Made by a program: the position numbers and the translations under genes. Positions 24,704 through 33,143 of a DNA stretch of 64,000 nt are shown here, in pieces. Position 1 is the stretch's first letter. Every line of letters begins with the position of its first letter. The notes below the pieces were generated by a model, which did no database searches, was not told the DNA's origin, and saw nothing but the letters and a program-made list of their open reading frames with translations. The DNA comes from Streptomyces sp. TSRI0281 (GTDB lineage Bacteria; Actinomycetota; Actinomycetes; Streptomycetales; Streptomycetaceae): NCBI RefSeq assembly GCF_001905125.1, contig NZ_LWLE01000034.1, positions 62,001 to 126,000 on the forward strand, read 5' to 3'.

Positions 24704-24952
24704 GCGTGGGTGATCGCAACTGGCGAGAATGGCTCCGGGTGTGCTTCCCCATTGGCCGGTCCCCGACTGCGGGGCTCTGCCTGGCGTGGCCGGTGTTTGG
24801 GTGACTTCCCTGCGGACGGGGTGGACGTGGACCACGTACGCCCGCTGTCCCGGGGTGGTGAGGACGTGGACAGCAATGTTCAGGTGCTGTGCCACTCGTG
24901 CCACCAGCTCAAGACCGCCACCGAGTTCGGCGGTGCCCGTGTGGTGGCTTAG
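24704..24952 (+). pseudogene. HNH endonuclease remnant
   Basis: The frame ending at 24952 carries a clear HNH core, VDVDHVRPLSRGG followed by NVQVLCHSCHQLKT, which supplies His, Asn and the second CxxC. The expected N-terminal part with the first zinc-binding CxxC is not intact. Protein-like pieces occur in a second frame around 24700-24780, ending at a stop. This suggests one or more frameshifts. It is probably a relic of a phage- or element-borne nuclease. Confidence 0.5.
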
Positions 24953-25107
24953 CGAGGCGTACGACCACGGCCCCGAGGACATGGAACGGCTCGCCGCTGT
25001 AGCTGCTGCTCTCTCTGCTGCACCGCTCGGCAACATGCTGGTCATGAGTACGGCCGAGGGCGCGTCGACATTCCCTCGGGGAAGGACGACACGTCGTAAT
25101 TCGTCCC

Positions 25108-25620
25108 ATGCAGCCGCTGTCGCCGGGACGTGAGCCACGCGGCGAGGCCGCTTCCTGTCGGCCGTGGCGAGGGCTGCCACCAGCCATCCGAGGACGCGCT
25201 GGATCGTCAAGTGCTCCCCCTGCCCCCCCCCGCAGACCCCGCCCCCCTTGCTCTATCCCCGGGTGCCCCGAGCTGACAGCAGCCGGCGGACGCTGCCCGA
25301 AGCACACCAGGGAAGCGAACGCGGATCGTGCCTCACGCGGCGGTGCGGTCTGCGCAACGTGTTGGCAGCGCATTCGTAAGGCGTACCTGTACGCGGACCC
25401 GTGGTGTGTGCTCTGCGGTCGCTCGGCGAACATTGCCGACCATTCCCCTTTGAGTCGACGCACGTTGATCGCACGGGACGACCCGAGACCTGATACTGCG
25501 AAGTATCTGCGTCCATTGTGCCTCGCATGCCACAACGGTGAGACAGCACGCAACCAGCCGGGCGGATCCGCCGCAGAGGCACGGTCACGGCGTGAGGCGA
25601 ACGAACGCCCGCCGTTCTGA
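25108..25620 (+). CDS. HNH endonuclease (start uncertain)
   Basis: The reliable part begins near 25243 with PCSIPGCPELTAAGGRCPKH, a zinc-ribbon-like N-terminus. It continues GAVCATCWQRIRKAYLYADP and WCVLCG, then the catalytic ADHSPLS and PLCLACHNGETA. This is a His-Asn-His/zinc nuclease of the kind found near phage packaging genes and mobile elements. The first ~45 codons (from ATG 25108) are low-complexity Pro/Arg and precede a run of nine C at 25223-25231. A homopolymer frameshift or a start near the C run is therefore likely. Confidence 0.6.
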   Translation: MQPLSPGREPRGEAASCRPWRGLPPAIRGRAGSSSAPPAPPRRPRPPCSIPGCPELTAAGGRCPKHTREANADRASRGGAVCATCWQRIRKAYLYADPWCVLCGRSANIADHSPLSRRTLIARDDPRPDTAKYLRPLCLACHNGETARNQPGGSAAEARSRREANERPPF

Positions 25621-25917
25621 CCAGGGGGGTGCCCCCTTCCCTCAGAACGGCGCTACCACCATCGCGGGCCAACAACGCTCGCAACTAGCCCGTTATATAA
25701 GAGAGTTGAGTCTCTCGCCGAGCGCTCGCACGGCCATCGTGGCACCCGAGCTTGACCATGGCGACTCGGACGTGTGGGACTGACCCGCAGTGAGACAGGG
25801 CCCCGTGCTCGTCACCCACAACAGGGCGACGGGTGCGGGGGTTCTTTGCGTTTCGATCCCGATAGCTAATCCAAGGTGACGGTGGGAAACCCGGCTAGTA
25901 GTGGGTGCTCGTGGATT
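25621..25917. other. Intergenic, contains a terminator-like hairpin
   Basis: No gene is supported. The sequence is relatively AT-rich around 25690-25715 (GTTATATAAGAGAGTTGAG). A strong hairpin lies at 25801-25840. Confidence 0.4.
25801..25840. terminator. Intrinsic terminator-like hairpin
   Basis: CCCCGTGCTCGTCACCC (25801-25817) pairs with GGGCGACGGGTGCGGGG (25824-25840) with three G-U pairs and one mismatch around a 6-nt loop. GTTCTTTGCGTTT follows. It lies between the HNH gene and the convergent XRE remnant. Confidence 0.6.
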
Positions 25918-26544
25918 CTACGAGCGTCGCGGCGTTCCGCTGCTCCAAAGTTCTTCGCCATGCTCGCTGAATCTGTCGAACATGCCGCCGTCGCCACGCT
26001 TGTGCAGATGGAGGAGAGGTGAGTCATGCCCAACCAGCCGAGCAAGATGAGGGGTTACGAGAGCGTCAACATCGAAGCGGAATACAGACAGGCTCACGTG
26101 ATTGATGGCGTCTTCGGAGGCGCTGAAGCGAGTCTCCAGACCCTCCACTGGTCTCATGCGATCGAGGTGCTCCAGCGTGATCCGAATGCGCGTGGAGACT
26201 GTCAGGGCCACGTCTTCGATGCTCTCCCGCTGATGAGTCACTTCACCGTTGGGGTCACCCAAGAGAAAGCGGATGCGGCAACCGGAGGCAGCTTTGCGGC
26301 GTAGCGTGTCAGGGAACGCGGGAACTTGAGTCCAAAGGAAGTAGTTCGTGTATCCGGCGAAGAACAGGTCCGTGGTGGCGTCGTTGATCAACTCGCTCCA
26401 CACCGTTGACGGGCACGCAGACCTGTACGGGTAGCTATGGACTAGCTCGCGGTCGTGCCCGCTTTTGACGCGGTCCTTAACTGCCTGTGGCCAGATCATT
26501 TCCTCGTCCACTCCCAATGCCCGGCAGGCGTCATCGCGGTTCCG
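25918..26544 (-). pseudogene. XRE-type regulator, C-terminal fragment
   Basis: About 208 codons match the C-terminal part of Streptomyces XRE regulators with a PLD-like effector domain. They run from RNRDDACRALGVDEEMIWPQ, the end of the HTH module, through PYRSACPSTVWSELI, RRKAASGCRIRFLLGDPNGE and LVTPHLARL to HLHKRGDGGMFDRFSEHG. The helix-turn-helix core that should precede it is not readable in this frame. Fragments appear in other frames over 26545-26700, so the 5' end is frameshifted or deleted. Confidence 0.65.
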
Positions 26545-26866
26545 TGCGTGGGGCGTCAGCTCGGCATCGGTCTCCCGTGGACATTTGGGCCTTCTGTGAC
26601 CGTAGCGGGGGAACGGCCCAACTGTGCGCCGTTCGGGCTGGATACATCTCTGACGGCGAGTCACGCTCACGGAGTGACTGAACCGACGCGTTATCAGACC
26701 AGCCCGGTGGAACTTCCACTGTCTCTGGGGCTGGAGCCGACCCCGGTTGAAGGGTGTCCCGGATGTGCCGAACTGGCCAACGTGCGGGATCGTGCACGTG
26801 CCGGGGGGACGGGACCACCGTGTCCGACTGCAACGTCTACATAAGGCGGCATCCGGTTGGTCACCA
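26545..26866. other. Decayed 5' region of the XRE gene
   Basis: No intact gene is seen. The minus strand should have encoded the DNA-binding domain of the XRE regulator, but all three frames are interrupted. On the plus strand a 16-codon ORF (GTG 26819) ends at TGA 26868-26870, overlapping the next gene's GTG; its significance is doubtful. Confidence 0.35.
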
Positions 26867-27064
26867 GTGATCACGCGTGCGGACATAGGCAGGCGCGTGG
26901 AGGACGGGTCAGGGCGGGTTGGCATCCTGCGCGACGTACTACCGGACTATGAGGACCCAGCAGAGCCACCCGGAAGACGCCGCAAGCGCCCCACGGCTTT
27001 CCTGGGGCCGGAGGGCGGCGGTAAAGAGTGGCTGGCCCCGCCCTGCGCAGTCAGGAAGGCGTAA
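26867..27064 (+). CDS. Small conserved Streptomyces protein (65 aa)
   Basis: The product begins VITRADIGRRVEDGSGRVGI and continues LRDVLPDYEDPAEPP, then GPEGGGKEWLAPP. This pattern resembles short Streptomyces proteins that often accompany XRE regulators (recognised by pattern only). GTG 26867 is the first plausible in-frame start. The extension upstream to 26747 is antisense to the XRE relic. The function is unknown. Confidence 0.5.
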   Translation: MITRADIGRRVEDGSGRVGILRDVLPDYEDPAEPPGRRRKRPTAFLGPEGGGKEWLAPPCAVRKA

Positions 27065-27118
27065 GAGACACCGTCCGTGCGGCCGGTCCCTGAATCCGGA
27101 TGCGCGGACGGCTCCCGT

Positions 27119-27226
27119 GAACGGAGGGGGCGGCGGCTCGTCGATGTAGTCCAGTGCCGTCCTCCAGAAGTCACCGAGGAGACGCGCGTTCGTACAGTCG
27201 AGGGTCAGAACGCTTCCGGTTGCCAT
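27119..27226 (-). pseudogene. VOC/glyoxalase-family N-terminal fragment
   Basis: ATG 27226 opens MATGSVLTLDCTNARLLGDF, then WRTALDYIDEPPPPPF, the first strand-helix module of VOC proteins. After about 36 codons the similarity is lost into the region opposite the 65-aa gene. A full protein would need about 120-250 residues, so this is a broken copy. Confidence 0.5.
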
Positions 27227-27466
27227 GACAGGTCCGTACAAGACGGCGTTCTCCGTGGTGAGTTGCGCGTTCACCACCGCACCCCTCGCCCCGGTCTTCT
27301 GCATTCGAACTGGGAATGGATTTCGGGTCGTTCAGGGACTGCCGTTCGCCTTTCCCTTTCGGCGTGGCTGTGGCGGTGGCGTGCGGAGGTGTGCGTAACT
27401 CTGAGTCGTGGATCGCGAGGAGCGCGGGTCACGGGGCCTGTGGGCCTTTCCTGTTGGAGGTAGTGA

Positions 27467-28453
27467 GTGTCACGTCATCGTCAAAGGCTGGGAGTTCTCG
27501 CCGTCGCGGCTCTGGCTCTATTGGGTCCTTCGGTCGCTCCGGCTGCTTCCGTATCGGCCTGGTCGGTCGGTGAGAGCGTCCATGGGCAGACCGTCCGGGC
27601 TGTCTCGTCGGTCAGCGAGGATCCCGGCTTCGCCAAGAGGCGCCAGGAATCCCAGGCGATGGGGCTCATCGACGCCGACGGCAGGGTCCCGGGAACTCAG
27701 CGCGAAGGAATCCGGGCGTGGCCGCGCGATGACACCGGATACCTCGTCCAGCCTCGCGACCTGGAATTCCTCGGGCTGACGTGGCAGCAGGTCGACTGGT
27801 GGCGTCGCTTCGAGGCGCCGCTGGGTACGACTCCCCGGCAGTTCAAGGACATGTCGTCGTCACTGTTCAGGGCCCTGTGCGCCGGTTGCGAGCGCCCCCG
27901 GGACTACGACGTACGAGTCCATGGTTCATGGGCGTTCTTCTTCTCGGGCCGCCACAAGGACTTCCCCACCGAACAGGGGCTGGCAGGACAGCCTTTGGCG
28001 CTGGAAAGGCTCCGGCAGTGGATGGGCGACACGCCTCCCGGTGAGCGCCCGGCACGACGTCCGTTCGAAACGCTGTTCAAGCTGGGAGCGCTCGACGAGA
28101 AGGGGAAGCCGGTCGGACCCAGCGACGGCGACTTCCACATCTCATCCGATGTCATGGTGGCTGCCGCCCGCCAGAAATGGGATGAGCTGAAGGACGCGGG
28201 AAAGCTCTCCGACGAAGATCTCCGCAAGGGGTTCATTCACCATAAATACAGTTTCGTCAATCGGACCGCTGTTCGGGAGGCATTCCCGGATCTCGTGAAG
28301 TGGGCGGCCGTGTGGGAGGAGCGATTGGGGCGTGGTGTCGTGCCTTCGCTGTTCCCCAGCTCCGGACCTCCCGACAAGTCTCAGGAGGGGAATGGGATTT
28401 CCACTCACTTCCGGGACACCGACTGGGTGGTAACGCCTCCGCCGATGCGCTGA
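27467..28453 (+). CDS. Secreted protein of unknown function (328 aa)
   Basis: GTG 27467 has TTGGAGG at 27454-27460. The start MSRHRQRLGVLAVAALALLG is a Sec signal peptide. The mature protein has two conserved-looking blocks: YDVRVHGSWAFFFSGRHKDF at about residues 147-166, and SDGDFHISSDVMVAAARQKW at about 218-237. GS followed later by a D-G-D pattern recalls the nucleotidyltransferase (pol-beta) fold, but the spacing is unusual and the likeness is only suggestive. The C-terminal region contains HHKYSFVNRTAVREAFPDLV. It could be an exported toxin-like or developmental protein. It is the first intact high-GC gene after the degraded island. Confidence 0.65.
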   Translation: MSRHRQRLGVLAVAALALLGPSVAPAASVSAWSVGESVHGQTVRAVSSVSEDPGFAKRRQESQAMGLIDADGRVPGTQREGIRAWPRDDTGYLVQPRDLEFLGLTWQQVDWWRRFEAPLGTTPRQFKDMSSSLFRALCAGCERPRDYDVRVHGSWAFFFSGRHKDFPTEQGLAGQPLALERLRQWMGDTPPGERPARRPFETLFKLGALDEKGKPVGPSDGDFHISSDVMVAAARQKWDELKDAGKLSDEDLRKGFIHHKYSFVNRTAVREAFPDLVKWAAVWEERLGRGVVPSLFPSSGPPDKSQEGNGISTHFRDTDWVVTPPPMR

Positions 28454-28477
28454 GTGGGTTCAGGACCCGGCGAACGT

Positions 28478-28515
28478 CCGGCAGTTGGACGCTCTCGTGG
28501 GCGTCCAACTGCCGG
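28478..28515. terminator. Strong bidirectional hairpin
   Basis: CCGGCAGTTGGACGC (28478-28492) and its perfect complement (28501-28515) flank an 8-nt loop. The hairpin sits between the convergent secreted-protein and GNAT genes. A GTCAACTGCCG echo just downstream repeats part of the arm. Confidence 0.75.
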
Positions 28516-28571
28516 GCGGTGTCAACTGCCGTACGGCGGACGGGGGTCGACTGCCTTATCGGCGGAGGAGG

Positions 28572-29189
28572 TCAGACGCCGGACGGGGGGCGGGCATCGC
28601 GTCGCATGGCCCAGATCTCCGGGCCGCCGCCCGGCAGCCGCGCCTCTCCGAGCACCGTGAAGCCGAAGTGCTCGTAGACGGGGAGGTTGGACGCCTTGGA
28701 CGACTCCAGATAGACGGGCAGGCCGGCCGCGTCGGCCTTGGCCAGCCCCGAGCGGAGCAGGGCGGAACCGTGGCCCTGGCCCTGGGTGGCCGGGTCGGCG
28801 CCGATCACCGCCAGGTACCAGTGGGGTTCCGTCGGGGAGTGCCCGGCCGCCGCCTCGACGGCATCGCGGAACAGTGCCGCCCGGTCACCGAGGATGTCCT
28901 GAAGCTCCTGGACCGTCTCCGCGTCGGGAACGGCCTTGTCCTTCCCCTCCGGCGACACCCAGAAGGCAGCTGCCGCGTCGGTGCGCTCGCACACACCGTG
29001 CTGGGCGTACTGCCGGGTGAAGAGGGTGGTGAAGTACCGGGCCAGCCCCGACTCGCGAGAGGCGTCGTCGGGGAAGAACCAACGCATCATCGGGTCGTCG
29101 TCGAACGCGAGGGCCAGGGTCCGGCCGACCAGCTGGGCGTCCTCGATCGATGCCGTCTTGGGAGTGTTCGTTATAGGCATACGGGTCAT
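28572..29189 (-). CDS. GNAT family N-acetyltransferase
   Basis: A 205-residue single-domain acetyltransferase. It has HWYLAVIGADPATQGQGHGS for the acetyl-CoA loop (QGQGHG), followed by LPVYLESSKASNLPVYEHFG and FTVLGEARLPGGGPEIWAM. This is the layout of the Streptomyces GNATs related to PuaC/RimI-type N-acetyltransferases. ATG 29189 (MTRMPITN) or ATG 29180 could start it. The substrate is unknown. Confidence 0.85.
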   Translation of the reverse strand: MTRMPITNTPKTASIEDAQLVGRTLALAFDDDPMMRWFFPDDASRESGLARYFTTLFTRQYAQHGVCERTDAAAAFWVSPEGKDKAVPDAETVQELQDILGDRAALFRDAVEAAAGHSPTEPHWYLAVIGADPATQGQGHGSALLRSGLAKADAAGLPVYLESSKASNLPVYEHFGFTVLGEARLPGGGPEIWAMRRDARPPSGV

Positions 29190-29604
29190 TCTGCACGCCT
29201 GATGATCTTCGGCGGTCGGCGGGCCTCCGCTCGCGCGGGGATCACGCGGGGAGCAAAGGAGCGGCCCGGCACGGGAGTCACCTGACGTGTGGCCCGGAGC
29301 TCGGCTTCCCGAGCCCCGGCTCTCGCGTGAGCCGGGCGAGGTACGTGTCCAGGGGCTGAACGCGCCCGGGAAGGGTTTCGCGGAGGTCCCGCCAGCGGAT
29401 CGCCGCGATCTCCTCGAAAGCCGAGGAGGCGTAGGAGACGTAGGAGGCCGAGGAGGCGGAGGGACCCGGGGAGCGACCACCCCGTCATCATTCCCGGTTC
29501 GGCGCCCGGAGAAGCCGACCGGCCCATGAGTACGCGTACTCATGTGCACGGACCTCCCTCCGCCCGAGACTGACGGCTCCATGACAGGTCGGCGAGGAGC
29601 AGAC

Positions 29605-30024
29605 GTGATACGTGCGAGGAAGACCGTGACCGTGGCGATTCTGGCGGCCTTCGGGGCGGTGGGCCTGGGGGTCGTGCCCGCTGCCGCCGCGACGACCGGA
29701 TCGCTTCTTCCGCACCCCGGGCCGGACGGCCTGGTGTGGGTGCCGGAGAACACAGGAGACGGGGGAGTCGTGTCGGCGGGTGCCTCGGACCGCCTTGCGA
29801 CCGTGATCACGGTGGCCTGCGAAGGGGGTGGCAGCGTGTCGGTGACGATGGCGTCGCAGGCCACCCAGGTAGCCGCGTTCGAGGTGGACTGTCCCGAGGG
29901 CAGCACGGGCGTGGGCTCGGTGGCCATGGACCCGGGCGTCGTTCAGTGGGGGTCCTTCTCGGTGGGAATCGACGCCTCCGACGAGAGCATCCGCTGGGGG
30001 CTGACGGTGACGCAGCCGGAGTAG
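29605..30024 (+). CDS. Small secreted protein
   Basis: GTG 29605 has GAGGAG at 29594-29599 and opens a signal peptide (VIRARKTVTVAILAAFGAVG, cleavage near PAAAA). The mature protein of about 110 residues is rich in Gly, Val, Ser and Thr with two Cys (VACEGGG and VDCPEG) that may form a disulfide. The pattern suggests an all-beta extracellular domain. Upstream in-frame ATGs at 29542 and 29581 are less likely. The function is unknown. Confidence 0.65.
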   Translation: MIRARKTVTVAILAAFGAVGLGVVPAAAATTGSLLPHPGPDGLVWVPENTGDGGVVSAGASDRLATVITVACEGGGSVSVTMASQATQVAAFEVDCPEGSTGVGSVAMDPGVVQWGSFSVGIDASDESIRWGLTVTQPE

Positions 30025-30068
30025 AGCCCCGCTGCCGCAGACCGCGGACGGGCCGTCGCGTCTCCCTG

Positions 30069-30139
30069 TGTGCGGGGGACGGGGCGGCCTGTCCGCGTAT
30101 ATGTGGGGGCGGTACTGCCCGTCCCCCGCACATACGCGG
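30069..30139. terminator. Overlapping alternative hairpins between convergent genes
   Basis: Stem A pairs TGTGCGGGGGACGGG (30069-30083) with its perfect complement at 30118-30132. Stem B pairs CCGCGTATATGTGGGGG (30093-30109) with CCCCCGCACATACGCGG (30123-30139), with one mismatch and one G-U. The stems share their right arm, so only one can form at a time. The location fits a terminator for both flanking genes. Confidence 0.6.
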
Positions 30140-30166
30140 CCCGCGCACACCCCCGTACCTCGGTCC

Positions 30167-30808
30167 TCAGTCCTTGCGGCCCGTCGCGGCGACCGTGATG
30201 CCGAGGCCGATCATCGCGAACCCGCCGGCCCCGCCGACCAGCGAGAGCCGGCGCGGCGATCGGGCGAACCAGTCCCGCGCGGTGGCCGCGGCCAGCCCCC
30301 ACACGCTGTCGGAGGCAACGGCGATGAGGTTGAAGACCAGGCCGAGCAGCAGCATCTGAGCGGTGACGTGCCCCTGGGCGGGGTCGACGAACTGGGGCAG
30401 CACGGCGGCGAAGAAGACGATGGTCTTGGGGTTGGCCACACCGACCGCGAACCCCTCCCCGAGAGTGCGCAGACCGCCGTGCGCGGGGCTGTCCCCGCCG
30501 GTGAACGAGGCGTGCAGGGAGCCGCGTCGGCGCACTGCCTTGATCCCCAGGTAGACCAGATACGCGGCGCCCACCAGCTTCAGTGTCGTGAAGACGACGA
30601 CGGAGCGTTCCACGACGGCCCCGACTCCGAGGGCCACGGCCACGACGAGTACGTAGGACCCGAGGGTGTTTCCCAGGACCGTGGTCAGTGCGGCGCGGCG
30701 CCCCTGCGCGAGGGCCCGCCCCACCACGAACAGCACGCTGGGGCCCGGTATCAGTATCAGGAGGAACGACGTGGCCGCGAAGGCGAGAAGTCGGTCGGTG
30801 GTCGGCAT
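30167..30808 (-). CDS. LysE/RhtB family amino-acid or small-molecule exporter
   Basis: A 213-residue membrane protein with six predicted helices. The N-terminus FAATSFLLILIPGPSVLFVV carries the family PGP signature near residue 20, and GVANPKTIVFFAAVLPQFVD is the conserved central loop. It would export an amino acid or related metabolite. It is divergent from the TetR gene at 30918, a common repressor-exporter pairing. Confidence 0.9.
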   Translation of the reverse strand: MPTTDRLLAFAATSFLLILIPGPSVLFVVGRALAQGRRAALTTVLGNTLGSYVLVVAVALGVGAVVERSVVVFTTLKLVGAAYLVYLGIKAVRRRGSLHASFTGGDSPAHGGLRTLGEGFAVGVANPKTIVFFAAVLPQFVDPAQGHVTAQMLLLGLVFNLIAVASDSVWGLAAATARDWFARSPRRLSLVGGAGGFAMIGLGITVAATGRKD

Positions 30809-30917
30809 GGACGGATGCTAGGTACGGGGCCCCTCGCGGCTCCACCTCTTTTCGTTTGCCTATAAGCTTTAGGTGAATGCATAGTAGGTTCAGGTTGATG
30901 GAAGGAGGGCCGCCGGT
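30809..30917. promoter_or_regulatory. Divergent promoter region of the LysE exporter and TetR gene
   Basis: This stretch is markedly AT-rich for the window (CCTATAAGCTTTAGGTGAATGC). It contains CCTA/TAGG and TGAA/TTCA imperfect dyads that could be the TetR operator. GAAGGAGG at 30900-30907 is the ribosome site of the TetR gene. Confidence 0.45.
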
Positions 30918-31490
30918 ATGGCACCACGTGCGGGACTGACCACGGAACGCCTCGTCCGGGCGGGCGCGGAAATGGCCGACGAGGCCGGGTTCGAGCAAGT
31001 GACCCTCTCGGCGCTGGCCAGGCAGTTCGATGTCAAGGTCGCGAGTCTGTACTCGCACTTGAAGAGCTCCCAGGACCTCAAGACCAGGATCGCGCTGCTC
31101 TCGCTGGAGGAGCTGGCGGACCGGGGCGCCACCGCTCTGGCCGGGCGGGCGGGCAAGGACGCCCTGGCCGCCTTCGCGAACGTCTACCGCGACTACGCCC
31201 GCGAGCACCCCGGCCGCTACGCCGCGGCACAGTTCCGGCTCGACCCGGAAGCCGCGGCGGCCAGTGCCGGGGGTCGGCACGCGCAGATGACGCGGGCGAT
31301 CCTGCGCGGGTACGACCTGACGGAGCCGGACCAGACGCACGCCGTCCGGCTGCTGGGCAGCGTCTTCCACGGCTACACCAGCCTGGAGCTGGCCGGAGGC
31401 TTCAGTCACAGCGCTCCCGACTCGCAGGAATCCTGGGCATGGGTCCTGGACCGTCTCGACGCTCTGCTGCGGACCTGGCCCGCGCCCTGA
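30918..31490 (+). CDS. TetR/AcrR family regulator with WHG-type C-terminal domain
   Basis: 190 residues. The HTH reads FEQVTLSALARQFDVKVASL followed by YSHLKSSQDL. The C-terminal part has YRDYAREHPGRYAAAQF, typical of the WHG subgroup. GAAGGAGG directly upstream of ATG 30918 supports the start. The divergent LysE-type exporter is its likely target, with an exported metabolite as inducer (inference from arrangement). Confidence 0.85.
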   Translation: MAPRAGLTTERLVRAGAEMADEAGFEQVTLSALARQFDVKVASLYSHLKSSQDLKTRIALLSLEELADRGATALAGRAGKDALAAFANVYRDYAREHPGRYAAAQFRLDPEAAAASAGGRHAQMTRAILRGYDLTEPDQTHAVRLLGSVFHGYTSLELAGGFSHSAPDSQESWAWVLDRLDALLRTWPAP

Positions 31491-31657
31491 CCCGCGCCGC
31501 CGCGGTATCGCCGGGCCCTCGGCGTACGGCCATGGCGCCATGACGGGTGCGCGTATCCGCGTAGCCGCGCGTGCGCGTGACCGTGCCTTGTGCATCCGCA
31601 CATCCGCACATCCGCGCACCTGAACGACTTCGAACACCCCTGATCAAGGCTGAGACC

Positions 31658-32878
31658 ATGCATACCGAACACCGCTGGATCACCACGCCCATCACCGCCG
31701 ACCTCCTGCGCGGCGCCCTCGACCTGGAACGCACCGCACACGGCGTCCTGCCGCACCGGTTGCCCGGCTGGGCCCGCGCCCAGTACACCGACGGTCAGCT
31801 CGCCATGGCCGAGGCGCAGCCCTCCGGCGTCCGGCTGGTCTTCCGTACCCGCGCCACCGCGATCGAGCTGGACGCGCTCCCCACCAAGCGGGTCTACGTG
31901 GGGGCCCCGCCCCGTCCGGACGGCGTGTACGACCTGGTCGTCGACGGACGCGCGGCCGGCCGGGGCAGTATCACCGGCGGCAACACCCTGACCATCGACA
32001 TGGCCACCGGTACCGCCGAGCAGCGGCCCGGACCGGTCGGCACCGTTCGCTTCGCCGGGCTGGCCGACGGCGACAAGGACGTCGAGATATGGCTGCCGCA
32101 CAACGAGGCCACCGAACTCGTCGCCCTGCGCACGGATGCCGCCGTCGAGCCCGCACCGGACCGGGGGCGCAAGGTCTGGCTGCACCACGGCAGTTCGATC
32201 AGCCACGGTTCCGACGCGGCGAGCCCCACCACCACCTGGCCCGCCCTGGCCGCCTCGCTCGGCGGTGTGGAGCTGATCAACCTGGGGCTGGGCGGCAGCG
32301 CCCTGCTCGACCCGTTCACCGCGCGCACCATGCGCGACACCCCCGCCGACCTGATCAGCGTCAAGATCGGCATCAACCTGGTCAACGCCGACCTGATGCG
32401 CCTGCGTGCCTTCACCCCGGCCGTCCACGGCTTCCTCGACACCATCCGCGAGGGCCACCCCACCGCCCCGCTGCTGGTGGTCTCGCCCATCCTGTGCCCG
32501 ATCCACGAGGACACCCCCGGCCCCAGCGCCCCGGACCTCACCACGCTGAGCGCCGGAAAGCTGAGCTTCCGCGCGGCGGGCGATCCCGCGGAGACCGCCG
32601 CCGGGAAGCTCACCCTGAACGTCATCAGGGGCGAACTCGCCCGGATCGTGAAGCAGCGGGCGGCCGAGGACCCGAACCTGTACCACCTCGACGGCCGCGA
32701 CCTCTACGGCGAGGCCGACTCCGTCGAACTGCCCCTGCCCGACCAGCTCCACCCGGACGCCGCCACGCACCGCCGTATCGGTGAGCGCTTCGCCGAACGC
32801 GCCTTCGCGGCCGACGGCCCCTTCGCCGCTGACGGCCCCTTCGCGGCAAGTGGCCCCCTCGCGGACCGCACCGCCTGA
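31658..32878 (+). CDS. SGNH/GDSL-family hydrolase with N-terminal jelly-roll domain
   Basis: 406 residues. The first ~175 form a carbohydrate-esterase-type beta domain. The SGNH blocks follow: LHHGSSISHG (block I, with GSS in place of GDS), LGLGGSALL (block II Gly), KIGINLVNAD (block III Asn) and DQLHPDAATH (block V Asp/His). It should hydrolyse an ester, probably on a sugar or lipid. ATG 31658 has AAGG at 31646. The C-terminus ends in 18-bp repeat-coded FAADGP units. A strong terminator follows the gene. No signal peptide is evident, so it is probably cytoplasmic. Confidence 0.8.
   Translation: MHTEHRWITTPITADLLRGALDLERTAHGVLPHRLPGWARAQYTDGQLAMAEAQPSGVRLVFRTRATAIELDALPTKRVYVGAPPRPDGVYDLVVDGRAAGRGSITGGNTLTIDMATGTAEQRPGPVGTVRFAGLADGDKDVEIWLPHNEATELVALRTDAAVEPAPDRGRKVWLHHGSSISHGSDAASPTTTWPALAASLGGVELINLGLGGSALLDPFTARTMRDTPADLISVKIGINLVNADLMRLRAFTPAVHGFLDTIREGHPTAPLLVVSPILCPIHEDTPGPSAPDLTTLSAGKLSFRAAGDPAETAAGKLTLNVIRGELARIVKQRAAEDPNLYHLDGRDLYGEADSVELPLPDQLHPDAATHRRIGERFAERAFAADGPFAADGPFAASGPLADRTA
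32804..32866 (+). repeat. 18-bp tandem repeat at the SGNH gene 3' end
   Basis: Units at 32804-32821, 32822-32839 and 32840-32857 plus a partial fourth encode FAADGP, FAADGP, FAASGP and LAD. The repeat unit keeps the frame. Confidence 0.8.
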
Positions 32879-32928
32879 CCTTGCGCGGGCGGTGCGACGC
32901 CCGCCCGCCCCGCCCGCCCACTCCTCCA

Positions 32929-32984
32929 CAGCAGCCCCGGAACCGTCCAGGCCCCTCTCGGGCCCGGTGGTTCCGGGGCTGCTG
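32929..32984. terminator. Strong terminator after the SGNH hydrolase
   Basis: A perfect 16-bp stem, CAGCAGCCCCGGAACC (32929-32944) with its complement at 32969-32984, encloses a smaller GGCCC/GGGCC hairpin. TCGTCCCTCTTCCCC follows. Confidence 0.8.
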
Positions 32985-33060
32985 TCGTCCCTCTTCCCCC
33001 CCGGCCGCGTCGGGCCACCGGCATCCGTCCCTCGGCAGCTCTGTCGGCGCACACCCTTGT

Positions 33061-33075
33061 CTGATGGAGCGTCAG
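33061..33075. promoter_or_regulatory. Operator copy 1 (CTGATG-GAG-CGTCAG)
   Basis: An imperfect copy of the CTGACG-N3-CGTCAG dyad, 69 bp before the first LLM oxidoreductase gene. The same GAG spacer and following GTA occur in copy 2. Confidence 0.6.
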
Positions 33076-33143
33076 GTATGACTATGACCCCGCCTGCAAG
33101 GTGACTGTCCATCAGATCAGTTTCAGGGGAAGGAGGCCGTTCG

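Noticed and set aside
24953..25107. An open frame with MERLAAVAAALSAAPLGNM between the HNH genes
   Set aside because: It has no ribosome site, is very short, and ends in Arg/Thr-rich sequence; not supported as a gene.
26026..26304. A 92-codon plus-strand ORF over the XRE fragment
   Set aside because: It is antisense to recognisable XRE C-terminal sequence; treated as a shadow.
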